A DNA stretch of 64,000 nt from contig CACILF010000002.1 of NCBI GenBank assembly GCA_902587435.1, forward strand, positions 1-64,000, in the 5' to 3' direction. The stretch's first letter is position 1. The number at the start of each line of letters is the position of its first letter. The stretch comes from an uncultured Pelagibacteraceae bacterium. Lineage in GTDB: Bacteria; Pseudomonadota; Alphaproteobacteria; Pelagibacterales; Pelagibacteraceae. The notes below the pieces were generated by a model. The model saw only the letters and a list, made by a program, of their open reading frames with translations. It made no database searches and was not told the origin of the DNA. Positions 24,535 to 34,099 of this stretch are shown here, one piece after another. The position numbers and the translations under genes were made by a program.

Positions 24535-24996
24535 ATGAAAAAAATATATAAAAAAAAATTAACAAATATAGATTGTTATAAAATCTTTAAACCAGAATTA
24601 ACGCCGAAAAAAATGCTAGAACTTGGAGTGTTTGGAGGTTCTTATTTTGGATCTAAAATAAAAGAATTTCCATCATCATGGTTTAAAAATGCAAAACTAT
24701 GTAAAAATTTTGATGTAAATATAAATCGATTTAAAGTTAAATCAGGCTTATCAAGAGAACATTGGATTGATAAAGGATGGATTTTCAAAGAAGATCCACT
24801 GGGATGGTTTCAATGGTATTGCAGATTTTGCAATGGAAGAAGAATTCCACATATGGATGAAATACAAATTAAAAGATGGAAAAATTTTAAAAGACATGTT
24901 TTGGCAATTAAAAAAAATTGTGAAAAAAATGATCTTAGCTGTAGAAGAAGGCAAAGACAGGCTATATTACAATGGGCTTATAATCCTTTCATTTAA
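24535..24996 (+). CDS. Unknown conserved-looking protein with WFQWYCRFCNGRR motif
   Basis: 153 residues, basic, no signal peptide or membrane segment. The central sequence DPLGWFQWYCRFCNGRRIPH followed by QIKRWKNFKRH looks highly constrained (aromatic residues, Cys, Arg), as in a small conserved hypothetical family that I recall without a known function. The N-terminal half carries LTPKKMLELGVFGGSYF. It is 15 bases after dpaL and overlaps the convergent cupin-like gene by 8 bases. It could act on nucleic acid given its charge, but this is a guess. Confidence 0.65.
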   Translation: MKKIYKKKLTNIDCYKIFKPELTPKKMLELGVFGGSYFGSKIKEFPSSWFKNAKLCKNFDVNINRFKVKSGLSREHWIDKGWIFKEDPLGWFQWYCRFCNGRRIPHMDEIQIKRWKNFKRHVLAIKKNCEKNDLSCRRRQRQAILQWAYNPFI

Positions 24997-25420
24997 TTTT
25001 AGTTTTAAAATCAATTCCATATTCTGATCTAGAACCTTTTCTTAACCCAAACGGACCAGGAATAAATATTGTCATAGGTTTTGTTCCTGGCTTTAAATCG
25101 ACTCTATGAAAATTATTAGCAGACCTAAAACCAATATAGCCTGGAGCTCTCCAATATTTTCCAGATCTTGTTGTTTCCCAATAACCGTCTCTAATTATTA
25201 TAGTTATGTATGGACAAAGATGATTATGAACACCTTCTCCATGATCATCATCAAGCATTTCATGAATTATAATATTAAATGGAAACCATTTTGGGCGATG
25301 TCTAAATAAAACATAATATCTATTTAGCCATGGTTTTGCTTCATTAAATTTTGGGTGTGACGGACCTCTGTCTAATACAGTTTTTTTTCTTCCTAATTTT
25401 GAAAGAATCTTAAGCAACAT
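24989..25420 (-). CDS. Cupin-like small protein
   Basis: 143 residues, cytoplasmic. A single beta-barrel is suggested by HEMLDDDHGEGVHNHLCPYI (a His-rich cupin motif 1 with HxH spacing), then GYWETTRSGKYW, and FHRVDLKPGTKPMTIFIPGP as a likely motif 2 containing another His. These residues could bind one Fe, Zn or Mn ion. No specific family is recognised. It lies 2 bases downstream of bamB on the same strand and overlaps the convergent unknown gene by 8 bases. Confidence 0.65.
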   Translation of the reverse strand: MLLKILSKLGRKKTVLDRGPSHPKFNEAKPWLNRYYVLFRHRPKWFPFNIIIHEMLDDDHGEGVHNHLCPYITIIIRDGYWETTRSGKYWRAPGYIGFRSANNFHRVDLKPGTKPMTIFIPGPFGLRKGSRSEYGIDFKTKIK

Positions 25421-25422
25421 TT

Positions 25423-26730
25423 TTAATTCAGTTTTAAAATAGCATTATCTCTAACGATAAACATATCGTTATTTAAAATATAAGGTCTTGAAATTTTTTG
25501 GTTATCAATCTTTTTTGTATCTATTGGTTTACCATTTAAAATTTCAATAATTATTAATCTTCCATTATTTAAACTCAAATATATTTTGTCATTAGCAATA
25601 ATAAATCCTTCTGGCTTAATTTTTTTTTTCTTATAATTTTTAATAATGTTTAATACATTTGTCATCCTTACAATATTTCCGTTTCTTGAGTCAATTGCTA
25701 CAAGGTAACCTTCTATTGTAACAGTGAAAACTAATCCATCAGCAAAGGTAGGTCTTAAATTTGAATTTAAGTTCTGTTTCCATTTAATTACTCCATTTCT
25801 TTCATCAATTGCAAAAAATTCATTTTTGTTATTTGAAAAATATATTATTTTATTTTCTGCAATTAAATCTGAATTTTTAAGTGAAAAATAATTTTCATAT
25901 ATGGCACTACTTTGAGTTGGTGTTTGCCAAACTAAATTTCCTGTATTGATATCTATTGAACTTATATCTCCTAAAGTATTGATAAAAACTAACTTATTAT
26001 CATTAATTATAAATGAGAGTTTTTGCTGAGATTTGATAAAAGATTTTTCTGAACTAAAACTCCAAATTTCATTTCCATCTTTGATAGAATAACATCTTAA
26101 AGTATTTTCAAAATCTATAACAAAAAATTTATCATTAAATATTTTTACTTGAGAGTTAAATGGAGCAAGACTATTTTTGCTCCATAATAATTTTCCAGTA
26201 TTAATATCAATTGCATAGAATTTTGCTATAGTGTCTGCAACTACTACAGTTTGATCATTAGATGCAAAATATAATATTGGGTTTTGTTTTTTTTCAGTTT
26301 TCGAATAAATATTATTTTTCCAAATTAATTTATTGTTGTTTGAAAAATTTAAAATCGCGCCTTTGTCATCAAAGAAAATTAAAGTATTTTTTTTTGTAAT
26401 TAATAATTCTGGTTGGTAATAATCAAACTGTCTAATTTTTGAAAATCTATATTTAGAAATTTTTGACAATTTTCCATTAAAATTAATAACACCATTGTTG
26501 TTGGATAAATTATTTACAAAGCTATTATTTTTAAAATTATTTTTTAATCTTATTTTTAATTCTGGATTAAATTCTTTTTCATAAATTTCATTATCTTCAA
26601 ATAATTTTTTTTCAACAATTTCTTTGTCTGATTTCAATTTTTCCGATTGTGACCATAAGCCAGTTTTTGTATCTAAAGAACAATTTGAAATAAATAAAAA
26701 AAAAATAAATAGATTAAATATTTTATTCAC
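25423..26730 (-). CDS. bamB: BamB-like outer-membrane assembly lipoprotein
   Basis: 435 residues. The N-terminus is a lipoprotein signal peptide with lipobox FISNC (Cys17). The rest is an eight-bladed PQQ-like beta-propeller: repeated stretches such as DINTGKLLWSK, IKDGNEIWSF, DINTGNLVWQT and DERNGVIKWKQ occur about every 40-50 residues. BamB anchors in the outer membrane and assists BamA in inserting beta-barrel proteins. It is directly downstream of a YfgM-like gene (8-base overlap), the same neighbour pair seen in many proteobacteria. Somewhat longer than E. coli BamB through an N-terminal linker rich in Lys, Glu and Asn. Confidence 0.88.
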   Translation of the reverse strand: MNKIFNLFIFFLFISNCSLDTKTGLWSQSEKLKSDKEIVEKKLFEDNEIYEKEFNPELKIRLKNNFKNNSFVNNLSNNNGVINFNGKLSKISKYRFSKIRQFDYYQPELLITKKNTLIFFDDKGAILNFSNNNKLIWKNNIYSKTEKKQNPILYFASNDQTVVVADTIAKFYAIDINTGKLLWSKNSLAPFNSQVKIFNDKFFVIDFENTLRCYSIKDGNEIWSFSSEKSFIKSQQKLSFIINDNKLVFINTLGDISSIDINTGNLVWQTPTQSSAIYENYFSLKNSDLIAENKIIYFSNNKNEFFAIDERNGVIKWKQNLNSNLRPTFADGLVFTVTIEGYLVAIDSRNGNIVRMTNVLNIIKNYKKKKIKPEGFIIANDKIYLSLNNGRLIIIEILNGKPIDTKKIDNQKISRPYILNNDMFIVRDNAILKLN

Positions 26731-27367
26731 TGAAGTCTCTACTAAGTCTCTTTCGGGTTTCTACTAATATATTCTCATTACTTTTATTATAATCTAAAAT
26801 TTGATTATAAAACTCTCTAGCTTTTTGTTTTTGATTTTTGTCAAAAAAATACTCTGCTAATAAATATAAAGCATGCGATTTCCAAACACTTTCAGAATTA
26901 ATAATAGGATTTAATATTTTTATTAAATTATTTTCAGTCTCAAAGTTTGAATTGAATAAACCTTTTTTATAAATAATTAAATTTTTTATTTCCTGATCAA
27001 GATTAACTTCTTTAATTATTATATCAAAAAATTTGTTAATTTCCTCATTGGATGATTGGATATCATTATCTAATATAAAATATAATGCCAAAGGAGAATA
27101 AGTTGAGTTTTTTTCATTAATTATTTCAACTAAATCGTTTTTAAAATCCATTTTATTTGAGGAATTAAAATTTATTGAAATACTATTATATTTTTCCGCT
27201 AAACTTTTTATTTTTCTATCTTGTACTTCGCCAAAAGTAAAATAAGCAAAAATAATAAGTATAATTGATGATAAAATTGTAATTAAAGATTTTTTATTTT
27301 TTATGAAAAAATTTTTAATTTTTTCTTGTCTTGTATTAGCGTTTATTATTGATATATCTTCATCCAT
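26723..27367 (-). CDS. YfgM-like membrane-anchored TPR protein
   Basis: 214 residues with a short cytoplasmic N-terminus, one membrane helix (about 29-46, LITILSSIILIIFAYFTFG) and a helical periplasmic domain with degenerate TPR repeats, the clearest being ESVWKSHALYLLAEYFFDKNQ and the following ARxFYNQIL helix. This is the layout of YfgM, which binds the SecYEG translocon and passes substrates to periplasmic chaperones. Its position just upstream of bamB with an 8-base overlap supports the call. It lies 1 base after acnA on the same strand. The sequence is divergent, so the identity rests on topology and context. Confidence 0.75.
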   Translation of the reverse strand: MDEDISIINANTRQEKIKNFFIKNKKSLITILSSIILIIFAYFTFGEVQDRKIKSLAEKYNSISINFNSSNKMDFKNDLVEIINEKNSTYSPLALYFILDNDIQSSNEEINKFFDIIIKEVNLDQEIKNLIIYKKGLFNSNFETENNLIKILNPIINSESVWKSHALYLLAEYFFDKNQKQKAREFYNQILDYNKSNENILVETRKRLSRDFSE

Positions 27368-27368
27368 A

Positions 27369-30038
27369 TTAAATCATATTTCTTAAAACGTATTGCAGAA
27401 TCCCACCATTTTTATAGTATTCTAACTCATTTTTTGTATCTATTCTGCACAATGTTTTGATTTTCTTTATATCACCAGATATGTATTTTATTTCTATTTC
27501 TACTTTATCTAAAGGAGATAGGCCTTTTTCTATATTTAATACGCTGATGAGCTCAGATCCTTTTAGTTTTAAATTTGATCTATTCATTCCATCTACGAAT
27601 TGTAAAGGTAATATTCCCATTCCAATAAGATTAGACCGATGAATTCTTTCAAAACTTTCAGCTATAACTGTTTTAATACCTAATAATTTTGTACCTTTTG
27701 CAGCCCAATCTCTAGATGAACCAGTTCCATATTCTTTACCACCTATTACCACCAAATCGGTTCCTCTTTTTTTGTACTCCATTACAGCATCATAAACTGT
27801 CACTACTTTTCCTTCTGGAAATAACTTTGTAAAACCACCTTCGGTGCCAGGCGCTATCTCATTTCTTATTCTTATATTGGCAAATGTGCCTCTCATCATA
27901 ACTTCGTGATTTCCCCTTCTTGACCCATATGAATTATAATCTTTTGGCAAAATTTGATGTTCCATAAAATATTCACCAGTAGGACTTTCTTTTTGGATAG
28001 ATCCTGCTGGAGAAATATGGTCTGTAGTTATCATATCTCCTAAAATCAATAATGGTCTTGCATTTTTAATTTGTTTAAATCCCTCTGGCTCATCAGGCAT
28101 ATTATCAAAAAATGGTGGTCTTTTTACATAAGTTGATCCCTCATCCCAATTATAAATGCTACTTTTTTTAGTTTTAATTTTTTGCCATTGAACTGGTCCT
28201 TCAGAAACATTGGCATATCTTTCAACAAACATTTTTGCATTTAATGACTCTCTTAAAGTGTCTTCTATTTCTTTATTTGAAGGCCAAATATCTTTTAAAA
28301 AAATATCTTTATTATTTTTATCTTTTCCTAAAGGATCTTTGTATAAATCTACTTCCATATGACCAGCTAAAGCGTAAGCAACAACAAGTGGGGGTGATGC
28401 TAAATAATTCGCTTTTATGTGTGGAGATATACGGCCTTCAAAATTCCTATTACCAGATAAAACTGATACAGCATATATATTTTCTTTTTCGATTGCTTCT
28501 ACAATATTATCAGGTAATGGACCTGAGTTTCCAATGCATGTTGTGCATCCATAACCAACTAAATTGAATCCTAATTCATCTAGGTATTTATTTAGACCTG
28601 CTTTTTCTAAATAATCAGTTACTACTTTTGATCCTGGTGCTAATGAGGTTTTTACCCAAGGTTTTGTTTTTAATCCTAATTCTACAGCTTTTTTTGCTAA
28701 TAAACCTGCTCCAATTAAAACATTTGGATTAGAAGTATTTGTGCAAGATGTTATTGCAGCTATTAATATAGAACCATCTTTAATTTCAAAATCAGTTCCA
28801 TTAATTTTTGAAATGTGTTTTTGTTTTCTTTCTGTAATATTTAAAAATACTTTTTTAAATTCTGATGATGCTTCATTTAATAAAACTTTATCTTGTGGTC
28901 TTTTTGGTCCAGATATTGTTGGAACAACTGAAGACATATCTAGTGAGACCCTATCTGTAAATTCAATGTTTTCACTTGCCCACAATCCTTGCTCTTTTGC
29001 ATATTTTTCTACAATATTAACTGTTTTTTCATCTCTTCCTGAAAATCTTAGATATTTTAAAGTTTCATCATCAATTGGAAAAAATCCACAAGTAGCTCCA
29101 TATTCTGGAGCCATATTTGCGATAGTTGCTCTATCAGCAAGGGTTAAATTTTTTAATCCATCTCCGTAAAATTCTACAAACTTTCCAACAACACCTTTGT
29201 CTCTTAAAATTTTTACAACCGTCAAAACTAAATCAGTGGCAGTAGTACCTTCTGGCATTTTATTTTTTACTTCAAAACCTATAACTTCAGGAACTAACAT
29301 TGAAATTGGCTGTCCAAGCATTCCAGCTTCAGCCTCTATTCCGCCAACTCCCCAGCCAAGTACAGATAATCCATTTACCATTGTTGTATGACTATCTGTT
29401 CCAACTAAAGTATCAGGAAATAAATATTCATCTTCTTTATATTTTTCAGACCAAACAACTTTTGATAGATACTCTAAATTTACTTGATGACATATACCAG
29501 TGCCCGGTGGAACTATTCTAAAATTATTAAAAGCTTGCTGTCCCCACTTTAAAAAAGAATATCTTTCACCATTTCTTTTAAATTCTATATCAACATTTTT
29601 TTCAAATGAATCTGGCTTTGCGGACTGATCAACCTGTACGGAATGGTCTATAACTAAATCAACAGCAGAAAGAGGATTGATAGTATTTGGATCTTTATTT
29701 TTCTTTTTAACAGCTTCTCGCATTGCTGCCAAATCTGCTACCGCGGGTATTCCAGTATAGTCTTGTAATAAAACTCTTGCAGGTCTGTAAGCTATTTCTG
29801 TATTTGATTTTTTTTCTTTTAACCACTTTTGAATTGCTTCTATTTGATCTTTAGTAACTGACAAATCATCTTCATATCTAAGTAGGTTTTCTAATAAAAC
29901 TTTTAATGATTTTGGTAAATTTGAAATTCCTTTTAAACCATTTTTTTCAGCTTCTACTAAAGAAAAATATTTATAGTTTTTGTTATTTATCTTTATTGAT
30001 TTTAAAGATTTAAATGAATTTTTATTTCCAGGTTTCAT
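27369..30038 (-). CDS. acnA: Aconitate hydratase A
   Basis: 889-residue TCA-cycle enzyme: citrate to isocitrate via a 4Fe-4S cluster. The cluster cysteines appear in AAITSCTNTSNPNV and GYGCTTCIGNSGPLPDN. VGTDSHTTMVNGLSVLGWGVGG, VLSGNRNFEGRISP and the C-terminal swivel domain with YGTGSSRDWAAKGT complete the active site. Length matches the AcnA/IRP1 class. It is followed after 1 base by the yfgM-like gene and preceded by a LysE-type gene ending 3 bases away. Nothing unusual. Confidence 0.97.
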   Translation of the reverse strand: MKPGNKNSFKSLKSIKINNKNYKYFSLVEAEKNGLKGISNLPKSLKVLLENLLRYEDDLSVTKDQIEAIQKWLKEKKSNTEIAYRPARVLLQDYTGIPAVADLAAMREAVKKKNKDPNTINPLSAVDLVIDHSVQVDQSAKPDSFEKNVDIEFKRNGERYSFLKWGQQAFNNFRIVPPGTGICHQVNLEYLSKVVWSEKYKEDEYLFPDTLVGTDSHTTMVNGLSVLGWGVGGIEAEAGMLGQPISMLVPEVIGFEVKNKMPEGTTATDLVLTVVKILRDKGVVGKFVEFYGDGLKNLTLADRATIANMAPEYGATCGFFPIDDETLKYLRFSGRDEKTVNIVEKYAKEQGLWASENIEFTDRVSLDMSSVVPTISGPKRPQDKVLLNEASSEFKKVFLNITERKQKHISKINGTDFEIKDGSILIAAITSCTNTSNPNVLIGAGLLAKKAVELGLKTKPWVKTSLAPGSKVVTDYLEKAGLNKYLDELGFNLVGYGCTTCIGNSGPLPDNIVEAIEKENIYAVSVLSGNRNFEGRISPHIKANYLASPPLVVAYALAGHMEVDLYKDPLGKDKNNKDIFLKDIWPSNKEIEDTLRESLNAKMFVERYANVSEGPVQWQKIKTKKSSIYNWDEGSTYVKRPPFFDNMPDEPEGFKQIKNARPLLILGDMITTDHISPAGSIQKESPTGEYFMEHQILPKDYNSYGSRRGNHEVMMRGTFANIRIRNEIAPGTEGGFTKLFPEGKVVTVYDAVMEYKKRGTDLVVIGGKEYGTGSSRDWAAKGTKLLGIKTVIAESFERIHRSNLIGMGILPLQFVDGMNRSNLKLKGSELISVLNIEKGLSPLDKVEIEIKYISGDIKKIKTLCRIDTKNELEYYKNGGILQYVLRNMI

Positions 30039-30041
30039 AAT

Positions 30042-30629
30042 TTATATATAAAAACTTGCTACACATCCAACAAGTAGGATGGACATAGCATAATTAAACC
30101 TTTTAATGAATTCATTATTTGTCGCGAATTTTCTTAAAAATTTACCTAATAAAGCCCAACTTGTTATACTTAAAAAAGCAGTAACTGAACAAACCACAAT
30201 TACTGAAATTGAAGAACTAATATAATTTTCTTGTGATACAAATTTCGAAATTAAAGTAATCGCTGCCATTACTCCTTTTGGGTTTATAAATTGAAAAAAA
30301 AATGTTTCATAAAATTTAACAGGATTTTCTGTTTTTGATTGTGATTTACTTTTTGAAAAAGAAATTTTATAAGCTAAATAAATTAAAAATATTGATCCTA
30401 AAATTCTAATTATTTCTTGTATATAAGGATATTTTTGAAAAACTGAAATTAAGGCAAATATTAATAAAACAACCAAAACAGTATACCCCAAACCTACTCC
30501 TAAAATTATTGGAATTGTTTTCCTTACTCCAAAATTAAAAGCAGAATAAGATGCTACTGCGTTATTTGGGCCAGGAGTAAAACCCATTGAAAATGAAATA
30601 CCAATTAATAATAACAGTTCTGGGTGCAT
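30042..30629 (-). CDS. LysE/RhtB-type amino acid exporter
   Basis: 195-residue inner-membrane protein with about six hydrophobic segments. The family signature near the N-terminus is SMGFTPGPNNAVASYSAFNFG; NPKGVMAAITLIS in the middle is the second typical motif. Relatives export basic, branched or hydroxy amino acids. It lies 3 bases upstream of acnA and 4 bases downstream of csaA on the same strand. The substrate cannot be inferred. Confidence 0.88.
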   Translation of the reverse strand: MHPELLLLIGISFSMGFTPGPNNAVASYSAFNFGVRKTIPIILGVGLGYTVLVVLLIFALISVFQKYPYIQEIIRILGSIFLIYLAYKISFSKSKSQSKTENPVKFYETFFFQFINPKGVMAAITLISKFVSQENYISSSISVIVVCSVTAFLSITSWALLGKFLRKFATNNEFIKRFNYAMSILLVGCVASFYI

Positions 30630-30633
30630 TTAA

Positions 30634-30975
30634 TTAAGCTATTGGAAGACCGTTATCAGCCTTTTGTGAAGGGTGTACCAGGGTAACCTTGCCTTCTGAA
30701 TCTACCGATCCTAGTATCAAAACTTGAGAAACAACTCCTGCTATATTTTTCTCAGGAAAATTACAAACAGCTATAACTTGTTTTCCTTTTAAATTTTCTT
30801 CATTATAATAATGTGTAATTTGGGCAGAAGATTGTTTAATTCCTATTTCTTTTCCAAAATCCACTTCCACAACTAATGAAGGTTTTCGAGCCTTTTCGTT
30901 TTTCTTTACAGATATAACGGTGCCTAATCTTATATCTACTTTATTAAAAATATCGTAGGTTATTTGTTCTTTCAT
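30634..30975 (-). CDS. csaA: CsaA-type tRNA-binding-domain protein
   Basis: 113 residues, one EMAP/Trbp OB-fold domain as found at the C-terminus of bacterial methionyl-tRNA synthetase. Motifs are FNKVDIRLGTVISVKKNEKA, QSSAQITHYYNEENLKGKQV and ACNFPEKNIAGVVSQVLILG. Length and the ending HPSQKADNGLPIA fit CsaA, described as an export-related chaperone or tRNA-binding protein. It is divergent from the M20 deacetylase gene with under 30 bases between the starts, so the promoters must overlap. Confidence 0.88.
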   Translation of the reverse strand: MKEQITYDIFNKVDIRLGTVISVKKNEKARKPSLVVEVDFGKEIGIKQSSAQITHYYNEENLKGKQVIAVCNFPEKNIAGVVSQVLILGSVDSEGKVTLVHPSQKADNGLPIA

Positions 30976-31002
30976 TTTTTTAATATATAATTGATTATAT
31001 TT

Positions 31003-32193
31003 ATGAGTACAGAAAATAATAACAAAGAACTTTACAATAATTCAATAAAAATTTTGTCAGATCTTATATCATTTAAAACAATTTCTGGAGAGGATAACAA
31101 TTCGTTAATCAATTATTGTGATGATATTTTAAAAAAGCTAGGTGCAACTTCATTTAAAACATTCGATGATGAAAAAAAAAGAGTAAATCTTTTTGCTACA
31201 TTAAAGGCAAAAAAACCCAATGGAAAGGTTCCAATAATTTTATCAGGTCATACAGATGTAGTGCCTGTTTCTAAAGGATGGTCTACAGATCCGTTTAAAG
31301 CTACAATTAAAGATGACAAGCTATATGGTAGAGGATCTTGTGATATGAAAGGTTTTATTGCATGTGCATTAGCCTTTGCACCAGTTTTTTCAAAATCAAA
31401 TTTAGATAGAGATATTAATTTTTCATTTACATTTGATGAAGAGACAGCTTGTATAGGAGCTCCATTATTAATTAAAGAACTAAAAAAAAGAGGATTTAAA
31501 AAGGGAATATGTATTGTGGGTGAACCTACAAATATGAAAATTATTGATGCTCATAAAGGTGCTTATGAATATACAACATATTTTGAAGGTTTGGCTGGTC
31601 ATAGTTCTCAACCTCACAAGGGAGTTAGCGCAGTAGAGTATGCAGCTAGATATGTTAATAAACTTATTGAACTAAGAGAAAAACTAAAAGATAGAGTTCC
31701 AAAAAATTCTATATTTGACCCTCCCTTCTCTACACTTTCTGTTGGAGGAATATTTGGAGGGATTGCACATAATGTAATCTCTGACAAATGTCATGTTAAG
31801 TGGGAGACAAGGCCTGTAGTTAAAGATGATGCAGTATATTTAAACGCAGAGCTAGACAAATATGTTAATGAAATACTTTTACCAGAAATGAAAAAAGTTT
31901 ATCCAGATTCAAAAATTTCAAAAGAAGTAATCGGAGAAATAATTGGATTTGATCGTGATGAAAAATCTGAAGCATGTGAGTTTGTTTCTAGTATAACAGG
32001 TGATAATTCAAGAGAAGTAGTTTCATTTGGAACAGAAGCTGGTCTGTTCCAAGAAATAGGTATAAGTACTGCAGTATGTGGGCCAGGATCAATAGAACAA
32101 GCACATAAAATAGATGAATTTATTAAATTAGAAGAAATTAAGAAATGTTTAAATTTCTTGAATGGTGTTAAAGATAAATCAATACAAAATTAA
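31003..32193 (+). CDS. argE: ArgE-like M20 deacetylase
   Basis: 396-residue di-zinc amidohydrolase of the M20 family. Metal ligands and active-site residues are visible: GHTDVVPV (His83, Asp85), YGRGSCDMKGF (bridging Asp114), DEETACIGA (catalytic Glu146 and Glu147) and the late His in QAHKIDEF. The sequence is nearest to acetylornithine deacetylase. ATG 31003 was preferred over an upstream in-frame TTG at 30991. It is 4 bases upstream of puuE, so deacylation of another N-acyl amine, or a ureide-pathway step, is possible; allantoate amidohydrolases (AllC) are also M20 enzymes, but the sequence does not look like them. Confidence 0.8.
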   Translation: MSTENNNKELYNNSIKILSDLISFKTISGEDNNSLINYCDDILKKLGATSFKTFDDEKKRVNLFATLKAKKPNGKVPIILSGHTDVVPVSKGWSTDPFKATIKDDKLYGRGSCDMKGFIACALAFAPVFSKSNLDRDINFSFTFDEETACIGAPLLIKELKKRGFKKGICIVGEPTNMKIIDAHKGAYEYTTYFEGLAGHSSQPHKGVSAVEYAARYVNKLIELREKLKDRVPKNSIFDPPFSTLSVGGIFGGIAHNVISDKCHVKWETRPVVKDDAVYLNAELDKYVNEILLPEMKKVYPDSKISKEVIGEIIGFDRDEKSEACEFVSSITGDNSREVVSFGTEAGLFQEIGISTAVCGPGSIEQAHKIDEFIKLEEIKKCLNFLNGVKDKSIQN

Positions 32194-32197
32194 ATAA

Positions 32198-33100
32198 ATG
32201 TCAAAAAAATATCCAAGAGATATGATAGGTTATGGTTCAAAAGAACCAAAAGTGGTTTGGCCAAATAATGCAAAACTTGCTTTACAAATAGTTCTTAACT
32301 ATGAAGAGGGTGGTGAAAATAATATTCTTCATGGAGATAAATATTCTGAAACTTTTTTATCAGAAATTATAGGAGCACAAGCATTTAAAGATAGACATAT
32401 TAATATGGAGTCTATGTACGAATATGGTTCAAGAAGAGGGTTTTGGAGACTTCATAAATTATTCCAAGAAAAAAAAATACCTATAACAATTTTTGGAGTT
32501 GCAATGGCGTTAGAGAGAAATCCAGAAGTATGTGAAGCATTAAAGAATGGAAATTATGAAGTTGCCTGCCATGGTTGGAGATGGATTGATTATCAAAATG
32601 TAAAAAAAAGTACTGAAAAAAAAGATATGAAGTTAGCTATTAAAACTATAAAAAAAATTTTTGGCAAAAGACCTTTGGGTTGGTACACAGGAAGATGTAG
32701 TCCAAATACTAGAGATTTGGTATTTGATGATGGTGGATTTTTATACGATAGTGACTCCTACAGTGATGATTTGCCTTATTGGGAATATAAAAAAAATAAA
32801 AAACAATTAATTATTCCTTATACTTTGGATAACAATGATATGAGATTTGCTACGAATCAAGGCTTTAACAGTGGAGACCAGTTTTATACATATTTAAAAG
32901 ATAGTTTTGATGCTTTATATGAGGAAGGTAAAACTAATCCAAAAATGATGTCTGTTGGATTACATTGTAGATTAATTGGAAGACCAGGAAGAATACAGTC
33001 ACTTAAAAAATTCTTAGATTACACTCTAAAGTTTAATGATGTATGGATTTGCAAAAGAATAGATATTGCAAAACACTGGATTGAAAATTATCCAAGCTAA
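32198..33100 (+). CDS. puuE: PuuE-type allantoinase (polysaccharide-deacetylase fold)
   Basis: 300-residue cofactor-light allantoinase: allantoin to allantoate. The opening YPRDMIGYGSKEPKVVWPNN is diagnostic for PuuE. NYEEGGENNILHGD, SMYEYGSRRGFWRLH and ACHGWRWIDYQ follow the family, with His/Glu replacing the usual metal triad of chitin deacetylases. The length is normal. It starts the run puuE-alc-allA with 6 bases to alc. Together they convert allantoin to glyoxylate and two urea. No urate oxidase or HIU hydrolase gene is nearby, so allantoin probably comes from outside via the facing NCS1 permease. Confidence 0.9.
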   Translation: MSKKYPRDMIGYGSKEPKVVWPNNAKLALQIVLNYEEGGENNILHGDKYSETFLSEIIGAQAFKDRHINMESMYEYGSRRGFWRLHKLFQEKKIPITIFGVAMALERNPEVCEALKNGNYEVACHGWRWIDYQNVKKSTEKKDMKLAIKTIKKIFGKRPLGWYTGRCSPNTRDLVFDDGGFLYDSDSYSDDLPYWEYKKNKKQLIIPYTLDNNDMRFATNQGFNSGDQFYTYLKDSFDALYEEGKTNPKMMSVGLHCRLIGRPGRIQSLKKFLDYTLKFNDVWICKRIDIAKHWIENYPS

Positions 33101-33106
33101 AAAAAA

Positions 33107-34099
33107 ATGAAAAAAAATAATATTATTTACTTAAATGGATTAATTGATTTGGCTCAGTCAAGACTGGGTTCAAAAGTTGTTTATAAAACTGACGAATTTT
33201 TTGCACCTGCTAAAAGAATTATTAACCCTTGGCCTCCTGTATTTAAAGAAGGAGTATTTGATAAACATGGTAAATGGATGGATGGATGGGAAACTAGAAG
33301 AAAAAGAACAAAAGGATATGACTATCTAATTTTAAAATTTGGAAAATCAGGTGTTATTAAAAAAGTAGATGTTGATACATCATACTTTTCTGGAAATCAT
33401 CCTGATCAAATTTCATTACAAGCTTGTATTAGTAAAAAAAAAATACCTGATAAAAAAACTAAATGGATAAACATTATTAAAAAAAGTAGAACTAAAGCAA
33501 ATAGCCATCATTTTTTTAAAGTAAAAAATAAAAATTATTTTACTCATATAAAATTAAACATTTTTCCTGATGGAGGAGTGGCAAGGTTGAGAGTTTATGG
33601 TTTTATGAAAACTAAAAATAAAACTAGTAATAAAATTCAAAATTTAACATCTGTTGTAAATGGCGCAGTACCAATTGCTTGTAATAACGAACATTTTGGA
33701 AGAGCAGAAAATATACTTGCTCCAGGTGTTGGAAAAAACATGGGTGATGGATGGGAAACTAGAAGAAGCAGAGGAAAAAATTTCGACTGGATAATAGTAA
33801 AATGTTCATCACCAGGTAAAATTAACAAAATTCAATTAGATACTCATCATTTTAAAGGAAATTATCCAGACAAATGCTCAGTGCAAGCAGCTTACATTCC
33901 TAATAAAATTTCAGAAAAAAACATTGTTAATAAATCAAAAAGATGGGCCTATCTTCTTAACAAAATTAAACTCTATGCACATAAAAAACATAACTTTAAT
34001 AATAAAATAATGAAAAATAAAAAAATAAATTATATTAGAATTAATATTTTCCCTGATGGTGGAATTTCTAGAATAAGAGCCTTTGGAAAAGCTGAATGA
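33107..34099 (+). CDS. alc: Allantoicase
   Basis: 330 residues, cytoplasmic: allantoate + water gives ureidoglycolate + urea. The protein is an internal duplication, as in all allantoicases: MDGWETRRKRTKGYDYLILKF (about residue 60) and GDGWETRRSRGKNFDWIIVK (about 212) are equivalent, as are DTSYFSGNHPDQISLQAC and DTHHFKGNYPDKCSVQAA, and the two INIFPDGG.ARLR-type endings. The His and Asp residues in these repeats are the presumed active site. Starts 6 bases after puuE and overlaps allA by four bases (ATGA), so tightly coupled. Confidence 0.93.
   Translation: MKKNNIIYLNGLIDLAQSRLGSKVVYKTDEFFAPAKRIINPWPPVFKEGVFDKHGKWMDGWETRRKRTKGYDYLILKFGKSGVIKKVDVDTSYFSGNHPDQISLQACISKKKIPDKKTKWINIIKKSRTKANSHHFFKVKNKNYFTHIKLNIFPDGGVARLRVYGFMKTKNKTSNKIQNLTSVVNGAVPIACNNEHFGRAENILAPGVGKNMGDGWETRRSRGKNFDWIIVKCSSPGKINKIQLDTHHFKGNYPDKCSVQAAYIPNKISEKNIVNKSKRWAYLLNKIKLYAHKKHNFNNKIMKNKKINYIRINIFPDGGISRIRAFGKAE

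Noticed and set aside
27457..29521. Several plus-strand frames inside acnA
   Set aside because: They are antisense shadows of a highly conserved aconitase and have no start sites or family motifs.
30991..31002. TTG start for the M20 deacetylase
   Set aside because: An ATG four codons later gives a normal N-terminus and there is no ribosome site favouring TTG.
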